Shown: piece after piece, positions 20,736 to 31,793 of the stretch | How the letters are laid out: each line of letters starts with the position of its first letter | Position numbering within the stretch: the stretch's first letter is position 1 | Source of the DNA: Puccinia triticina | Lineage: Eukaryota; Basidiomycota; Pucciniomycetes; Pucciniales; Pucciniaceae | Length of the DNA: 64,000 nt | Direction: 5' to 3' | NCBI RefSeq assembly: GCF_026914185.1 | Contig: NC_070559.1 | Location: forward strand, 6,493,501-6,557,500 | Made by a program: the position numbers and the translations under genes | Notes under the pieces: generated by a model | What the model saw: only the letters and a program-made list of their open reading frames with translations | What the model was told of the DNA's origin: nothing | The model's database searches: none

Positions 20736-21561
20736 GAGATGGGCGCTTCGCATCCGGGTACCCGCGCGTGTTCGGATACCCGCGGCCGATTTTAGCCATT
20801 TCCTGGCATCCGCATCCGCATCCGCATCCGACAGCGGGTACCCGCGTGCCTGGGCGGATACCCGCGCGGGTATCTTCGGATACCCGCCCCTCAAAACGTG
20901 CTTACCGGTTGACTGCTGCATATGACAGTCAACCGGGAGGCACTTCTCCTGGCCGACTGCCCCATATGGCTGTCGACCAGGAGGGACGCCTCCCGGTCGA
21001 CTGCTCGATATGGATGTTGACCGGGAGGGACGCCTCCCGGTCGACTGCTCAATATGGACTGGTGTGTATAGTCGTCGACCGGGAGGCATTCCTCCCGGTC
21101 GACTGGTATGTCTAGTTGTCAACCAGGAGGGATTCCTCCCGGCTGACTGGTGTGTATAGTTGTTGACCGGGAGGGATTCCTCCCGGTTGACTGGTGTGTA
21201 TAGTCGTCCCTCCCGGTTGACTGGTATGTCTAGTCGTCAACCGGGAGGGATTTCTCCCGGTCAACTGCTCGATACATGTGCCTGTTGACCGGGAAGGACT
21301 CATCCCGGTTGACTATTTTATGTTGCTGTCGACCGGGAGCGACTCCCCCCGATCAACAGCAACATAGAACGGCTTTATGGCTGCCGACCGCCGCAGCTCC
21401 CATACCCTAGGGAGAGCGGATACCCGCCGGAATACACGGGTACCTGCTGGATTCTGCCGGAATCTCAGACATCCGCATCCGCTGGCGGGTACCCGAGGGC
21501 CTCCAGCGGGTACCCGCCAGCGGATAGCGGATACCCGCAACGGGTTCCGTGCGCCCATCTC
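20736..21561. mobile_element. Hairpin-rich TA-flanked MITE (copy 1, 826 bp)
   Basis: Ends are the perfect inverted repeat GAGATGGGCGC, flanked by TA at 20734-20735 and 21562-21563. The second copy (40,980-42,638) has the same ends and the same TA flanks, supporting Tc1/mariner-type insertion. The interior is packed with self-complementary units of the form gaccgggaggNNNNNcctcccggtc, about eight in a row, bordered by cggatacccg-rich blocks. It has no coding capacity; open stretches through it are artefacts of the repeats. Confidence 0.8.
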
Positions 21562-21610
21562 TACCTAATATACGACATTGCAAATTCATCCATCTTGGTA
21601 GTGTTGGAAG

Positions 21611-22069
21611 ATAGGGGACGCGGTGTGGCTCAACGGAAAAAACATCTCAACAAAAAGACCCAGCCCCAAGCTGGCTCACAAGTGGCTGGGGCCCTTTCTC
21701 ATTTCTCAAAGAGTATCACCGTCAGTATACGCGCTAACGCTGCCTGCTTCGATGAAGGGAGTGCACCCGCACTTCCATTTTTCATTACTTAGGAAAGCTC
21801 AAGGAGATACGATTGAAGGACGCGCGGAGGAACCACCAGGGCCAGTGGAACTGGAAGGGGAAATGGAGTGGGAGGTCGAGGGAATCCTGGACTGCCGGAG
21901 AAGAGGAAAGCGGAGGGAATACCTGGTTGAATGGAAAGGATACGGGCCAGAGGCAAATTCGTGGGAACCAGTCAACAACCTGGAAAATTTTCAAGAATTG
22001 GTCAAAGGTTTCAACAAAAAATTCCCGCACGCGACGCGACGGCACAGACGGACAAGGCGAATACGGTGA
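21611..22069 (+). pseudogene. Ty3/Gypsy chromovirus pol C-terminus with chromodomain
   Basis: About 150 codons of the end of a Ty3/Gypsy polyprotein. The integrase C-terminal region (KLAHKWLGPFLI, then HPHFHFSLLRKA) is followed by a chromodomain (EGILDCRRRGKRREYLVEW, then SWEPVNNL). The chromodomain steers integration to particular chromatin in chromoviruses. The frame is open to the TGA at 22,067-22,069, but everything upstream (gag, protease, RT, RNase H, integrase core) is missing, cut off next to the MITE ending at 21,561. The element's LTR follows at 22,157. Confidence 0.85.
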
Positions 22070-22156
22070 GGGTTGGCTTTTTCCCCACGGGGTTTTTTGA
22101 CGCCGCCCGGGGATGAGAGCGTAGAGCCGGGGGCTTGGGCGTTAAGGGCGGGGTAG

Positions 22157-22345
22157 TGTTATGAGCCGCGTTCACGCGCCGTGCGCTGCCCTGGGAGGAC
22201 ATTTCACTCAGTTGTACATACATGTCACGCGCCTCTGTTACTTAGAGGCGCCGAGGGGAGATCATTACAGTTTCCCCATCTAGCAATCTACATTCTAGCT
22301 AGGATCACCAGACCGCCTTCCAACCCCGACAGACTGATCATAACA
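22157..22345 (+). mobile_element. Ty3/Gypsy 3' LTR, 189 bp
   Basis: It begins TGTTATGAGCC and ends GACTGATCATAACA, with perfect 8-bp inverted ends TGTTATGA/TCATAACA. It lies 87 bp downstream of the chromovirus pol stop, after a purine-rich ggcggggtag. The 5' LTR is missing. Confidence 0.8.
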
Positions 22346-23000
22346 GTCTCTTTGATTGTTTCATATTTCCCTCTCAACATTATACTGCGTTCTTACTCAT
22401 TTCTGTTGTGTCATATCTTTAAATGTCACATACATATTTTACTTCAACACATGTGTAAAATTAGTGTCCCTGCAAAACATGATCTTATTTGTTATGGTTC
22501 ATACAAAAAAAAAACAAATTGAGACATACGGCACAATCCTAAAAAATTGACAAGCTGGTAAATGAAGGACTAGATTAGGAGGGAGGAAGCGTTGAGCGTG
22601 TAGATTAAGTTTTCTGAGTGTGTGTAGATTAAGTTTTCCGAGTGTGTAGTGCACCGCTTTGGACTTATCAGTTGAGGAGTCACAATTTCGATGACTTGGG
22701 GTGATGAGAGGGCTCTTGATACTATGTTCGCGAAGTGAGGGTTGATGAGTAACTCCAGGCTTGGAGTGTCAAGCTAGGTTTGCGGGCGGTGTGGCAAGAG
22801 ATGGTGCGACTTGGAATTTTCGAAGACATGTGTAAGTCGAGCGGGGTCAGAGCGGGGTCAAAAAGAGCGGGGTTTGAAAAATTTAGCGCGCATACTCACT
22901 TGACGACTGGCCTCGCATGCATGCGCGAGTCCAGTCATTCACTGGCTATATACAGTGTTCATAGTTCCGCGGCGCGCGGTCATCCGGTCAGGCATGTGTC
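22346..23000. other. Region without a recognised gene
   Basis: Short direct repeat gtgtagattaagttttc (22,597 and 22,623) and two gagcggggt repeats near 22,838-22,872. Nothing else was recognised. Confidence 0.35.
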
Positions 23001-23003
23001 TCA

Positions 23004-23255
23004 ATACCGGAAGGGAATCCTTCCAGTCGAAGAGGCTGCAGAGCCCCTTCAACCGGAAGGGAATCCCTCCAGTTGAAGAGGCTGCAGAGCCCCTTCGACC
23101 GGAAGGGAATCCCTCCAGTCAAAGAGGCTGCAGAGGCCCTTCTACTGGAAGGGAATCCCTCCAGTCGAAGAATCTGCAGAGCCCCTTTGTCTGGAAGGGA
23201 ATCCTTCCAGTAAATCCCTTCCAGTCAAAGAGGCTGCAGAGCCCCTTTGTGAGGG
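23004..23255. repeat. Minisatellite, block 1
   Basis: About five copies of a roughly 47-bp unit containing ggaagggaatcc(c/t)tccag and gaagaggctgcagagcccctt. The core GGAAGGGAATCCCTTCC is partly palindromic. Confidence 0.75.
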
Positions 23256-23627
23256 TCAGGCTACTACTCAGTTTGCGATATATAGGCTTTGAAGTATATC
23301 CAAGAGGATGACTTGCTGGATGCTTGAACAGTAACGAGATTCAGAGTTCTACCTGATGCTTGATAGAAACTTTCACAATAATAATATAATTTGTTCCTTG
23401 TATAGTTGATAATGTTTATTTTTTATCAATAAGCATATATTTTGACCAGGAAATAATAACAAAGAATATCTCAATAAGGAAAAGAAGAAAGGGAGGGAGG
23501 AAAAACCAAAGACTGAGAAGAGTAAACATAGTCAAAGAGAATGAAAACCCCGAAGAAAGAAAGAAATGAAAACTATGTCATCACAAGTCATCGTAGCATG
23601 AAATAATTGAAACACCTTACTTTCAAT

Positions 23628-23803
23628 TAGTGAGTGGGGTTTTAGTATAATCTACTGACCTTTTTCCTTTACAGCTTCCAATTCCATCCTCTTCATGTAT
23701 TTTTCCTAGGTACAGGCAGTTATAACACCTGTACCTTAGAAGACAAGACACTCATTCCTTGTGTAAGCAACAGCGCTTGGCTTGATTTATTGCCGCGTCC
23801 AAT
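23628..23803 (-). mobile_element. Diverged fragment of the TGTCAG LTR family
   Basis: The reverse complement matches the middle of LTR copy A (about 6,700-6,860): the ggtacaggtgttataacacc-like core, the agcttc/aaaggaaaa block and ccccactcact. The ends are missing. Confidence 0.6.
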
Positions 23804-23909
23804 AATTCAATCTTGGAAGATCTTAATAATCAATTGGATCTATAACCTATCAAAGATGAATAAGCCAAAGATCTCAATGATTAGCATGACTAATTCTTGA
23901 TAATTGTTA

Positions 23910-24022
23910 CACCCTTCGACCAGAAGGGAATCCTTCCAGTCAAAGAGGCTGTAGAGTTTCTTTGACAGGAAGGGAATCCTTCCAGTTGAAGAGGCTGTAG
24001 AGCTCCTTTGACCAGAAGGGAA
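23910..24022. repeat. Minisatellite, block 2
   Basis: Two to three copies of the same unit as at 23,004-23,255, separated from it by about 650 bp that include the LTR fragment. Confidence 0.7.
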
Positions 24023-24856
24023 TGAACAACTCAGCTATAATAGGGATTCATATAATTCCATTTTGTCAAGACAATCAGTGTGCAATCAGCCACTTGACGC
24101 CTTGGACAATTAGATCCTGGTGCTCCCCCTGGACATATGCAACATAAATTCTTGCATATTCTAAGCTCCTTGATGGGAAATGAGAGTTCTTTTAGCCACA
24201 ATTTACACTTTTTTTACTTTCTTTGAGGAGCAATGTCATTGTATAGGGCTTCGCCAGTAGATCTTGCTGGATCAGTGGGTGGGGAGGACTGGGAATTTCT
24301 GGAGCTTTCCTGCTCAAATAGAGCTTGGCCTTCTCACCTCCCTAGATAACAAAAAGTATTTCAGCTCTCAGAAAGAATAAGATTGAAGGGACAATCTATT
24401 GAACAAAATTCACTTGCATTGTAGGTGGTTTCTTGAAGCAAAGGTCCATTGACCTCATCTGTGTCTGGATGAAAATTCACATGTGGGTAAGTTTCAATTT
24501 CATTGGAGTAAACAAAAAATGCTGATCCGGTTACTTTCCAGGTTAATTCAGGTATTTTCAGTAACCCGCCAAACTACAACAACGGGAATCCTTGTGATTT
24601 AAACCTATTTCTAGATCCTTCTTGCAAACCCTTTATTGAGCTGATTCACATGAGTAAAAATTGCTCAACCTTTTCCTCCACTCACACAATATTATAATTT
24701 TCCTCAACACTGATTCATTGGTTATTTCAAAATCATCTGATGTCCCCAAATAAAATGGTTGCACTTATTGAATCATATTTTTTCAGTGACTGTGAGGGAG
24801 ACTTCAAAATAGTGTCTGAATTAAGCCTGATCTTAAAGCACAGTCTGAGACAAGCA
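24023..24856. other. Region without a recognised gene
   Basis: AT-rich and without open frames of note. It probably belongs to the Helitron whose 3' end lies at 24,882. Confidence 0.3.
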
Positions 24857-24882
24857 GCGGCGAAGCCGCCCTAAAAGTCTAG
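24857..24882 (+). mobile_element. Helitron 3' terminus (orphan)
   Basis: GCGGCGAAGCCGCC, then CTAAAAGT, then CTAG followed by TT. Same terminal architecture as Helitron A. No matching 5' end was identified. Confidence 0.5.
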
Positions 24883-25234
24883 TTGAAGATAATGAGGCAA
24901 AATCCTGCTAATGTCAAATTTTCAAAGATGCATATTGACATTGAGGATCTGTAAATTTACAACTATACCAAGTCAAATGATTTTTCAATTCACTAATTTT
25001 CATTTGGAGAACTTTAAAAAAAACGCGACCGCTATATGTTGAACCGCTATACCATTACATCAAACCGCTATACATGCATGTAAAGTACATAATGTTTGTA
25101 GTGTTTCCTGCTGCTTTGGTTGGTACAAATTGTAAGCATCACATTTCTTTTTAAACAAAATTACCATCAAGACTTACTTTGCTGTTAACAACAGCTGAGG
25201 AGCACTGAGCAGAATGCACGACTTCTCATATGGC

Positions 25235-25690
25235 ATTCCGAATCAAAACTCTATTCCCACGCGGTGGAGTTGCATGCTGAGCAACAGCCACTGTATCGGG
25301 GAATACACATTGGAACCACTCTCAGCACAAGAATTCCAGCCGCAATTGAATGTTGCAAAGGTCCAATCACAGCTGCTGTGAACAAATTCAACGGGTATCA
25401 GAGCGACTATCTGACACGTTTTGCACCCAAGCAGCTCAACCTTCCAGAAAACCAGCCCCTCACTTATCATACATTCACCAATCTTTTGCTAGAAAGTTCC
25501 TTCTGGCAAGATGTACACTTGTTTCATTCACAAGCGCCGTGGGCAAAAAATGCAGATGTACAAGCGGGGATTCAGGCAGTCCTGGCAATAGACAGGAGTG
25601 ATGAAGAAAAGGTTCTGAAAAGAGTTCAAATGTGTGATTTCGTGGGCTGTCAAGCTTCATGCTTCCATCCAGGAAAAATTGGATGATGTT
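25235..25690 (+). pseudogene. KDZ-type transposase fragment
   Basis: About 125 codons resemble the C-terminal part of Kyakuja-Dileera-Zisupton transposases, which are common in basidiomycetes. Segments include LHAEQQPLYRGIHIGTT, TRIPAAIE, PENQPLTYHTF and APWAKNADVQAGIQAVL. The normal protein is many hundreds of residues long. Here the 5' part is absent, and the reading drifts after about 25,620 into unrelated sequence ending at a stop at 25,684-25,686. The assignment rests on remembered family motifs. Confidence 0.55.
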
Positions 25691-26076
25691 GGTGAGTCAG
25701 GTCATATGCTTAGGAAAAATCCCTGGAGAGATCACAGGCTCAGGTCTTATGCGTGGAATGCTAGATTGAGAGTACGCGATCCAGGTACGCAGAAGAGTAC
25801 TTAAGTCCATGAGCGCTAGAGTAAACGGACTGGTTGATAGCAAACCAAGGGACCAAACATAGTGACAGGCCCGTGCGGTTGCTAGAGCACTGGGACGAGT
25901 GAGAGGTATATGGAGCGGACTTCGGTCAGACAAGTTTCTCCTCCATCACCCTCCACTCCAGTCCTTTTACACGACTATCTTCGTTTTTTATCTCCGACAC
26001 ATCAAGCGGACATAAAAACATCTTTTTAATTTAAAAACTCTATTCATCTACATTACATCATCCATCGTCAGTAAAC
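25691..26076. other. Spacer and probable 5' region of the next gene
   Basis: No coding pattern was recognised. The last 100 bases are AT-rich and could hold the promoter and leader of the gene starting at 26,077. Confidence 0.3.
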
Positions 26077-26579
26077 ATGGGCGATATCGTGCCAACCGCG
26101 CCGACCGCAACCAGAGCAGCCACCGCCGCCGCGAAGAAGTCGAAAGGATCAGCGAATAGTAAAGAGCGAGTGGAAGGAGCAGGAGCAGGTCCTCTGGGTC
26201 CCCAAACTGAGGATGACATAGTCGGTGAGTGGATAGTACCATAGCAACTGTAGAGTTTATACTCCAGGCAGATTGGGAATATTTCGATACCTGTGTAGTT
26301 TATCTCCAGGAGCTCATCCAGGAATATAAAACTGAGATAAATCGTTTGGTTATCCATTCGAACATAGAAACCCAAGACAATACCAATCCGGGAATCGCAC
26401 CCGTTGATAAGGATGCTGGGGAAGAATTAATTTTTGAGGAGGCCGTAGAATCGTTCGGTCCGAAAGGAAAGGAAACTGTAAATCGTACAGAACCAGATTT
26501 CATTGAATTCATGAAAGCCGTTCCGAGTGAGTATACACCACGGACGCACTTCCTTGCATCGTTTCCGAACGCCGTTTGA
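26077..26579 (+). CDS. Hypothetical protein, two-exon model, 3' end uncertain
   Basis: The ATG at 26,077 opens an exon to 26,224. The phase fits an intron 26,225-26,271 (gtgagt...gcag) and a second exon beginning DWEYFDTCVVYL. The protein starts with an Ala/Lys-rich, disordered-looking head and continues into an acidic helical segment with KTEINRLVIH and EFMKAVPSEY. The frame closes at 26,579, but a good donor (gtgagt at 26,527) suggests the true gene once continued; the DNA beyond is a foldback repeat. I do not recognise the family. A truncated gene is likely. Confidence 0.45.
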
Positions 26580-26890
26580 AGTGACGGAAAATTATCGAAA
26601 GAAATTCGAAGTGGTCCCACTCGTTGGGATTTCGAATACTCCTCGATTTTTTTCCCAATTTTTGGGAAATAATTCAAGGAATAATCGAGTGGAAACTCAA
26701 TCCGGCAAATATCCGGGATATCCGCCGGATTTGCCGGAGAAACTCCGGTGAAAACCTTATTCGACTGCCATTCGAAACTCATTCGATTGCCCTCCGAACC
26801 GCTTTCGAGGTCATTTCGATTCCACTTCGACTATCATCCTCAGCCACCGACAATCGAACAGAATTCGAACATCGCCAGAAATATTCGTTC
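26540..26890. repeat. Foldback-type repeat
   Basis: The left side (tttgaagtgacgg, gaaattcgaagtgg) and right side (ccacttcgac, catttcgattccacttcg) are mutually complementary. The centre is a near-palindrome, ccggcaaatatccggg against ccgccggatttgccgg, at about 26,702-26,737. Confidence 0.5.
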
Positions 26891-27019
26891 AAAAATCGAT
26901 CATCGCCAGCAGGATATGAACTCAAGTCAAGCATCCAACATGGATATCTCCCCCATTGTGATTCGTCTCCGCATCGCGAACTCGCCCTCCCAGCTTGCCT
27001 CCGACCCACCTTGCCCGTT

Positions 27020-27672
27020 ATGGAAAACCGGGAACCTAGCTCACGACACGACGACGGAGGAGGAGAAAACCAGAGTGGTATCTCCCAAAACGTAAGTTAA
27101 CTCCCTCCCATCTTTGCCCATTTGGGCCATGCACTGATGGCTCGCACCACCCGGCTCAGGCCCAATCGCAGCCTCGCCGCAATGAGGCTCCGGCCCCTCT
27201 CCCAGGCGACGATGACGGACTCTCAGGCGACGATGACGGACCCCCTCCCCCGCGGCGCCTGGTACCTCGGAAGCGCAAGTCTACCATCGAGAGGCTTCAG
27301 GCACTCTGCCCGGACATGTTCAACCCGTCACGTGCCGAGGCCAAAGATCGCAAGCCGTCGCCGTCTTTACTTGTCGACCAACTTCAGTCATCGGGCTCTT
27401 CAACCCCGCCAAACCCGAAGCGCGCGAAGTCGAGCTCCAGTTCCCCCCCCTCTGAAGGCGACCTCACAATGGAGGCCTATCTCGACCTCTGCCACATCCA
27501 GCCCGGCGACTCCCAGACTCATGCGGCGATCGAGAGGCACTCCCTCTACCACTGGTCGATCTTCAAGACCACCTCGATCCGAAGGCTCTACAAACTGGGG
27601 ATCCGCTATGGCCTGGCAGTCTTGCTCAAGGGCGGGGTCCACGAAGCCATGAAGAGACTGCACCAGGATTAA
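27020..27672 (+). CDS. Hypothetical protein with C-terminal SAM-like helical motif
   Basis: Two exons, 27,020-27,091 and 27,160-27,672, join in phase across a 68-bp intron (gtaagt...ctcag) and encode 194 residues starting MENREPSS. The middle is disordered, with an acidic repeat (GDDDG twice), a PPPPRRLVPRKRK basic patch that could be a nuclear signal, and a serine-rich run. The C-terminus is conserved-looking: YLDLCHI, ERHSLYHWSIFK, IRRLYKLGIRYGLAVLL. The pattern of HxIYHWxxF followed by LxxLGxxxGxAxxLLxxGV recalls small multicopy rust proteins, often near transposons, and the fold of SAM domains. Function is unknown. The start was chosen because only this frame is in phase with exon 2. Confidence 0.55.
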
Positions 27673-28238
27673 CAATCCCAATCCTGTCCTGGAAATCCCT
27701 TGTTCTGCACATGCCTCGCTCCCCCCCCCCCCCCTCCCCTGTTCATCCTCCATTGGCGATGTTGTTTTCTCTTGCTTATCTTACACTTCCACCTATCTAT
27801 TCCAGGCTTGTCCTGAATTTTATTTTCTGCTACTGACTGGTCAGAAAACTTTGTGTTGTATGCTGCTGCATTCTTTATCTTATTCTCCAGATAATAAGAT
27901 ATGATTTCTTGGGTGCTTCCTTAAAAATAGATATGATAAATTTTGCTTATCATATCTCTGCCAACTTAAGTCTGAAGAGTAACTCTGAGTCAATTCAACA
28001 CCATCATGCAGTATAGTCTGGTGACAAGTTGAACATGCTTTAAAATATACACAGGTGTAAGGTAAAATTGTAAGGTAAAATATAAGGCCAAACAGCCTCC
28101 ACAGGGGTAGGGTAAGAGAAATAAAAACAGTAAAACATTTACACAAGTCCCAAAGATTTTTTTTCATAATTTGCTGATTTCACACACAATAACAATAACT
28201 ACCAGCTTGGATTCACATCTAATCACTTGGATTCACAT
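27673..28238. other. Region without a recognised gene
   Basis: A poly-C run at 27,721-27,734, then AT-rich sequence. A 19-bp direct repeat (cttggattcacatctaatca) lies just before the Plavaka gene end at 28,205-28,245. Confidence 0.4.
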
Positions 28239-29867
28239 CTAATCACTGACGTCATCACCATCATTTTCTCCTTGCCACTTCTGAAGTCCCTCAGTCAATG
28301 CTTGCATCATCTGTGATCCAGTAACAACCATGTGCCGCAATCCTGATAGCCGGCGGTGGCGTTGAGCCTCGTGATGTGCAAATGCATTCAACAGATAACT
28401 ATTGTGATTAGTGTGTTGGATGTGATAACAGACAGATGTGCCCTCTTGTTGCTTGTTCACTGGCACAGCTGCCTCCACTGCGGCACACCCTCCTTCAATG
28501 CAATTATGCTGTACGTTGAGGCAACACTTAATCCACTGATCAAATGATTTTGCTGTCAATTTTCCTGGTGACATAATGTTTGAGGTTTATGTATAATTTA
28601 CTTACTGGGACAGGTAAAATAGCATAGCTGGACCTCTTCTGCAGTGTAGGCATTCGGGTATGACGATTGATGTGTCCTCTCTGACATTCCACACGTCTCA
28701 CATAATAGTGATTCCCTGGGGTGACCTCCCACAACGATTGGACACATGCAATAACTTCAACTTGATTTGGACCCCCTTGCTCCTATTCACACAAAATTAG
28801 GTTGTCAGTGCATTTTTGTATGATAGCATAATTAAAATTTTCCTGTGGTTAGCGTACCAAATAAAACATCCCCTTGTGAATTGTTTCCTTGGCATTCAGA
28901 TGGATAGCAGATACTTGTCTAACACTGCTGTTTGGGTTGAGTCTTGCAGTAAGCGCCTCAGGAATTGGTTCAAGTTCTGCCTCTGGTATATTTGGTTTAT
29001 TTGAGTGTAAGCAGGGGTATGTTTTCATGGGGTTTACTAAGGTGGAGTTGTACCCAAATAATTTTTGGATCAGGACATTTGATTTAAATATGTTGGTAAC
29101 ATTAGGTTTGGCTTGAAAGTATTCCCCTGTCTTGGAATCATGAAGGTAGGCGCCAGAGTATAATAGCCTCTCAATGTGATAGTTGCTGAAAGTCAGGGCT
29201 AAATCGTAACTTGGTGCTTGTCTGTTGGAATGGATTGATGCAGTGCCGACTATTCCGTTATAACTTTCAAATTTCTCAGTGGCAAATAGGATTGGGGGCC
29301 CAAATCGTCTAATTGATTGAGGTAGGTGTAACAGCATGTGGATCTTGGGTTTATTTGACCACCTGCCAGACATTTTTGATATGTGATACATGAACTCCCG
29401 GATAACCCCTTCCAGTTTTTGGATATAGGTTTCCATGTCAGGAATGACTGTCTGAAAAACCATACTTGACATAAAGCACATTGAGTACCAAACATTCTTC
29501 ATGTCTTCAGTCATGTAAGGAAACAACACAAATGCTGCAACCTGCAAGATGATTTGGAAATCTTTACCAATGAAGGATCGATGGTGGGCCATCATGTAAG
29601 TTGCCTGAAGTTGTGGAAAGTTGAGGGCATCGGTGTTGAATGATCGCAAGCGGGCCTCCACTTCTTTCAATTTGCTCTTGGGTATCCTATTTGTCATAAG
29701 GTCAGCCATAAGATATTTGACACATCCTAGGAGTACTACGTGTAGTATCTCCACTGGGGTGTCATTACATCCATCAAATGATGCAAGTTCCAAATAAGAG
29801 TTGATTATTCTTGGATGGGAGTGTTCTGCAAGTTGGGCAATTCTGACCCGTTCATGGACCTTCTGAG
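28239..29867 (-). pseudogene. Plavaka-type transposase, 3' half
   Basis: The minus-strand exons 29,867-28,858, 28,782-28,606 and 28,564-28,239 have good splice sites and end at a TAG. They encode the C-terminal half of a CACTA-related Plavaka transposase, which cuts and pastes DNA transposons in basidiomycetes. Motifs include DGCNDTPVEILHVVLLG, KPKIHMLLHLP, FATEKFESYNG and, in the last exon, NVQHNCIEGGC. The exon starts abruptly at the 8-bp CTCAGAAG (29,860-29,867) where the telomere-repeat element begins. The matching 5' half is 4 kb away on the other strand (31,794-34,000), with the same 8 bases at its broken end. Confidence 0.82.
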
Positions 29868-30482
29868 AGACATGGCTATTCGATCCATCGGCTTTAAACC
29901 AAAGATAAATTCGCCATTATCTTCGGTTTGGAACCAATGGGAGGGCGGAGCTGGATGGAGCTGGGAGGAGCTGTGTCAGAACCGCGGAAAACAAGGTTAC
30001 CACACGCTTCTGACCAGTACTGCCCCAGTTTTTTTTTCATATCCCCCCTAACCCCTAATCCCTAATCCCTAATCCCTAATCCCTAACCCCTAACCCCTAA
30101 CCCCTAACCCCTAACCCCTAACCCCTATCCCCTATCCCCTATCCCCTAACCCCTATCCCCTATCCCCTAACCCCTAACCCCTAAACCTAACCCCTAAACC
30201 TAACCCCTAAAACCTGCCCCCAAAAACCTGCCCCCTATCCCCCAAATGGGGGATGGGGACAGGGGGGATTGAACCGGCAACCTGCCTACTACCTGGTTTG
30301 CAGCAGAGCTGCAAACCACTAGGCTATGTAACATTTTCTGCTTGGGGCTGTTTGGGGGAATTTATTACCCAGGCCAGCTCCAATCAGCTCCATCCAGCTC
30401 CGCCCTCCCATCGGTTCCAAACCAAAGATAATGGCGAATTTATCTTCGGTTTAAAGCGGAAGAATTGGATTGACACAGGTGC
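29868..30482 (-). mobile_element. Telomere-repeat element, copy 1 (615 bp)
   Basis: It is the inverted counterpart of 34,001-34,663. Reading the minus strand it begins GCACCTGTGTCAATCC and ends ATAGCCATGTCT. Inside the outer ends lie about 70-bp inverted repeats (CTTTAAACC...GATAAATTCGCC...GGGCGGAGCTGG). The centre holds (CCCCTAA)n at about 30,046-30,230 and a tRNA-like segment at about 30,265-30,340. An 8-bp duplication (CTCAGAAG) shared with copy 2's flank suggests hAT-type insertion. No coding capacity. Confidence 0.75.
30046..30230. repeat. Interstitial telomere-like repeat (CCCCTAA)n
   Basis: Tandem CCCCTAA/CCCCTAT/CCCTAAT heptamers. Fungal telomeres are usually TTAGGG; this is a seven-base variant and lies inside a transposable element, not at a chromosome end. 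Confidence 0.85.
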
Positions 30483-30536
30483 CCAGCTTGGCTCTGGCGA
30501 TTTGAAACGCCTAAGGAGTGCGGGGATGGGTTAGGG

Positions 30537-30980
30537 TTATTGCGTAAGCCTAACCGATCGCGCGAGGGACTCACCGGGAGGGTTTGGGCCTTGCGGAAAG
30601 CCCGGGCCTCCATGGCCCTGATCCGCCACGTCCATCAGTCGAGTATCGACATGTTGGTCTTGCGCTTCGGGTTGCGCCATGGGAGTGGGGGTGTGGTTGA
30701 ATCCGGCCATGTTAGAGTAGTTGTATTGGCCGTGATCGACACGGCCATCGCTTGGGAGGAGGGGATTTGACAGTGGCCCGCGGTTTGAGTTCGGGTCGGA
30801 CAACGGATTCGGGTTGGACATGTTAGAGTAGTTGTATTGGCCGTGATCGACACGGCCATCGCTTGGGAGGAGGCGATTTGGATTTGACAGTGGCCCGCGG
30901 TTTGAGTTCGGGTCGGACAACGGATTCGGGTTGCTGTCAAGCTGGTCCCATGAGGGGTGCCCGCTGAGGGGCTGCGACAT
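30537..30980 (-). CDS. Hypothetical protein with two tandem 34-36-residue repeats
   Basis: The open frame from ATG (30,978-30,980) to TAA encodes 147 residues. Two near-identical units contain NPLSDPNSNRGPLSN and LLPSDGRVDHGQYNYSNM, followed by a Pro/Gln-rich tail. The DNA repeats are about 105 bp and nearly identical, so the duplication is recent. No known domain. Composition (Asn, Pro, Gly, Ser) suggests a disordered protein. It lies on the segment I infer was inverted. It may be a genuine small gene or an exon of a longer one (donor-like gtaag at 31,024 is on the other strand). Confidence 0.4.
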   Translation of the reverse strand: MSQPLSGHPSWDQLDSNPNPLSDPNSNRGPLSNPNRLLPSDGRVDHGQYNYSNMSNPNPLSDPNSNRGPLSNPLLPSDGRVDHGQYNYSNMAGFNHTPTPMAQPEAQDQHVDTRLMDVADQGHGGPGFPQGPNPPGESLARSVRLTQ

Positions 30981-31793
30981 GTTTGCGTTTTCAATGACCT
31001 GTGTCCTACAACGGTCTCAAACAGGTAAGATAAGCGATCAGCGTCGGGCTCAGTCGGATCACATATCAAACTAAAATACTTACCGGTTTCAGTTTGATAT
31101 GTTACAGGCGTTCATGAGCATTGGCGGAAGGGAGGGGTTAGGGGGTGGTGGCTCATAGAACACTCACCGATGTCCGCAGGATGATATCGTGAGAACTGAT
31201 TGAGTTTGGCCTTTCCGATGGAGGCGGACTTCCGACGGGGTCGGAGAAAACCTCAACCGTTGCTGCGGACCAGACTTGACTGTGGGGCCAAGCTGCGTGC
31301 ATGCCGCGCAAATTCCTGACTTCCTTGCCTCTTGCCACAAACCACCAACAGTTGGGTTCAACCAGCCAAAACACAACATTTCAGAATTAAACCCACCTTT
31401 GATCTCACATAACTCAAGGCACTCAGGATCATCAAATAATTATTGAGCCCCAAGAATCAGTCCCTACTGTTTTAAATAAATCAATAATTGTCAAGCCAAT
31501 TATTCAAGTTCCTCCAGATTGTCCAAGGAATTAAACCCACCTTTGATCTCACAAAACTCAAGGCATTCAGGTTCATCAAATATTTTGGAAATCAGATTCT
31601 ATAATTATCAAGCCAATCATTCAAGTTCCTCCAGAATTTCCAAGGATATACTTATTATCCCTCAGTCTCCCCCCCCTGCTTGGTGGCTATGGCACCAAAC
31701 AATCATCCTGGTGAGTGCATTCATTGACACAATGGTATATGATTGTGTCCATCTGGTTATGAGGTGTTTTTTTGGTTGTGTCATTCTAATCAG
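30981..31793. other. Region without a recognised gene
   Basis: Contains two similar stretches of about 85 bp (ttaaacccacctttgatctcac at 31,387 and 31,532) forming a direct repeat with a cttcctccagat/cagaat tail. Part is presumably the 5' region of the transposase gene. Confidence 0.45.

Noticed and set aside
20622..21122. Open frames of Arg/Pro/Ser-rich proteins in the MITE copies (also 41 kb and 42 kb)
   Set aside because: They arise from the tandem hairpin units and recur identically wherever the MITE occurs.
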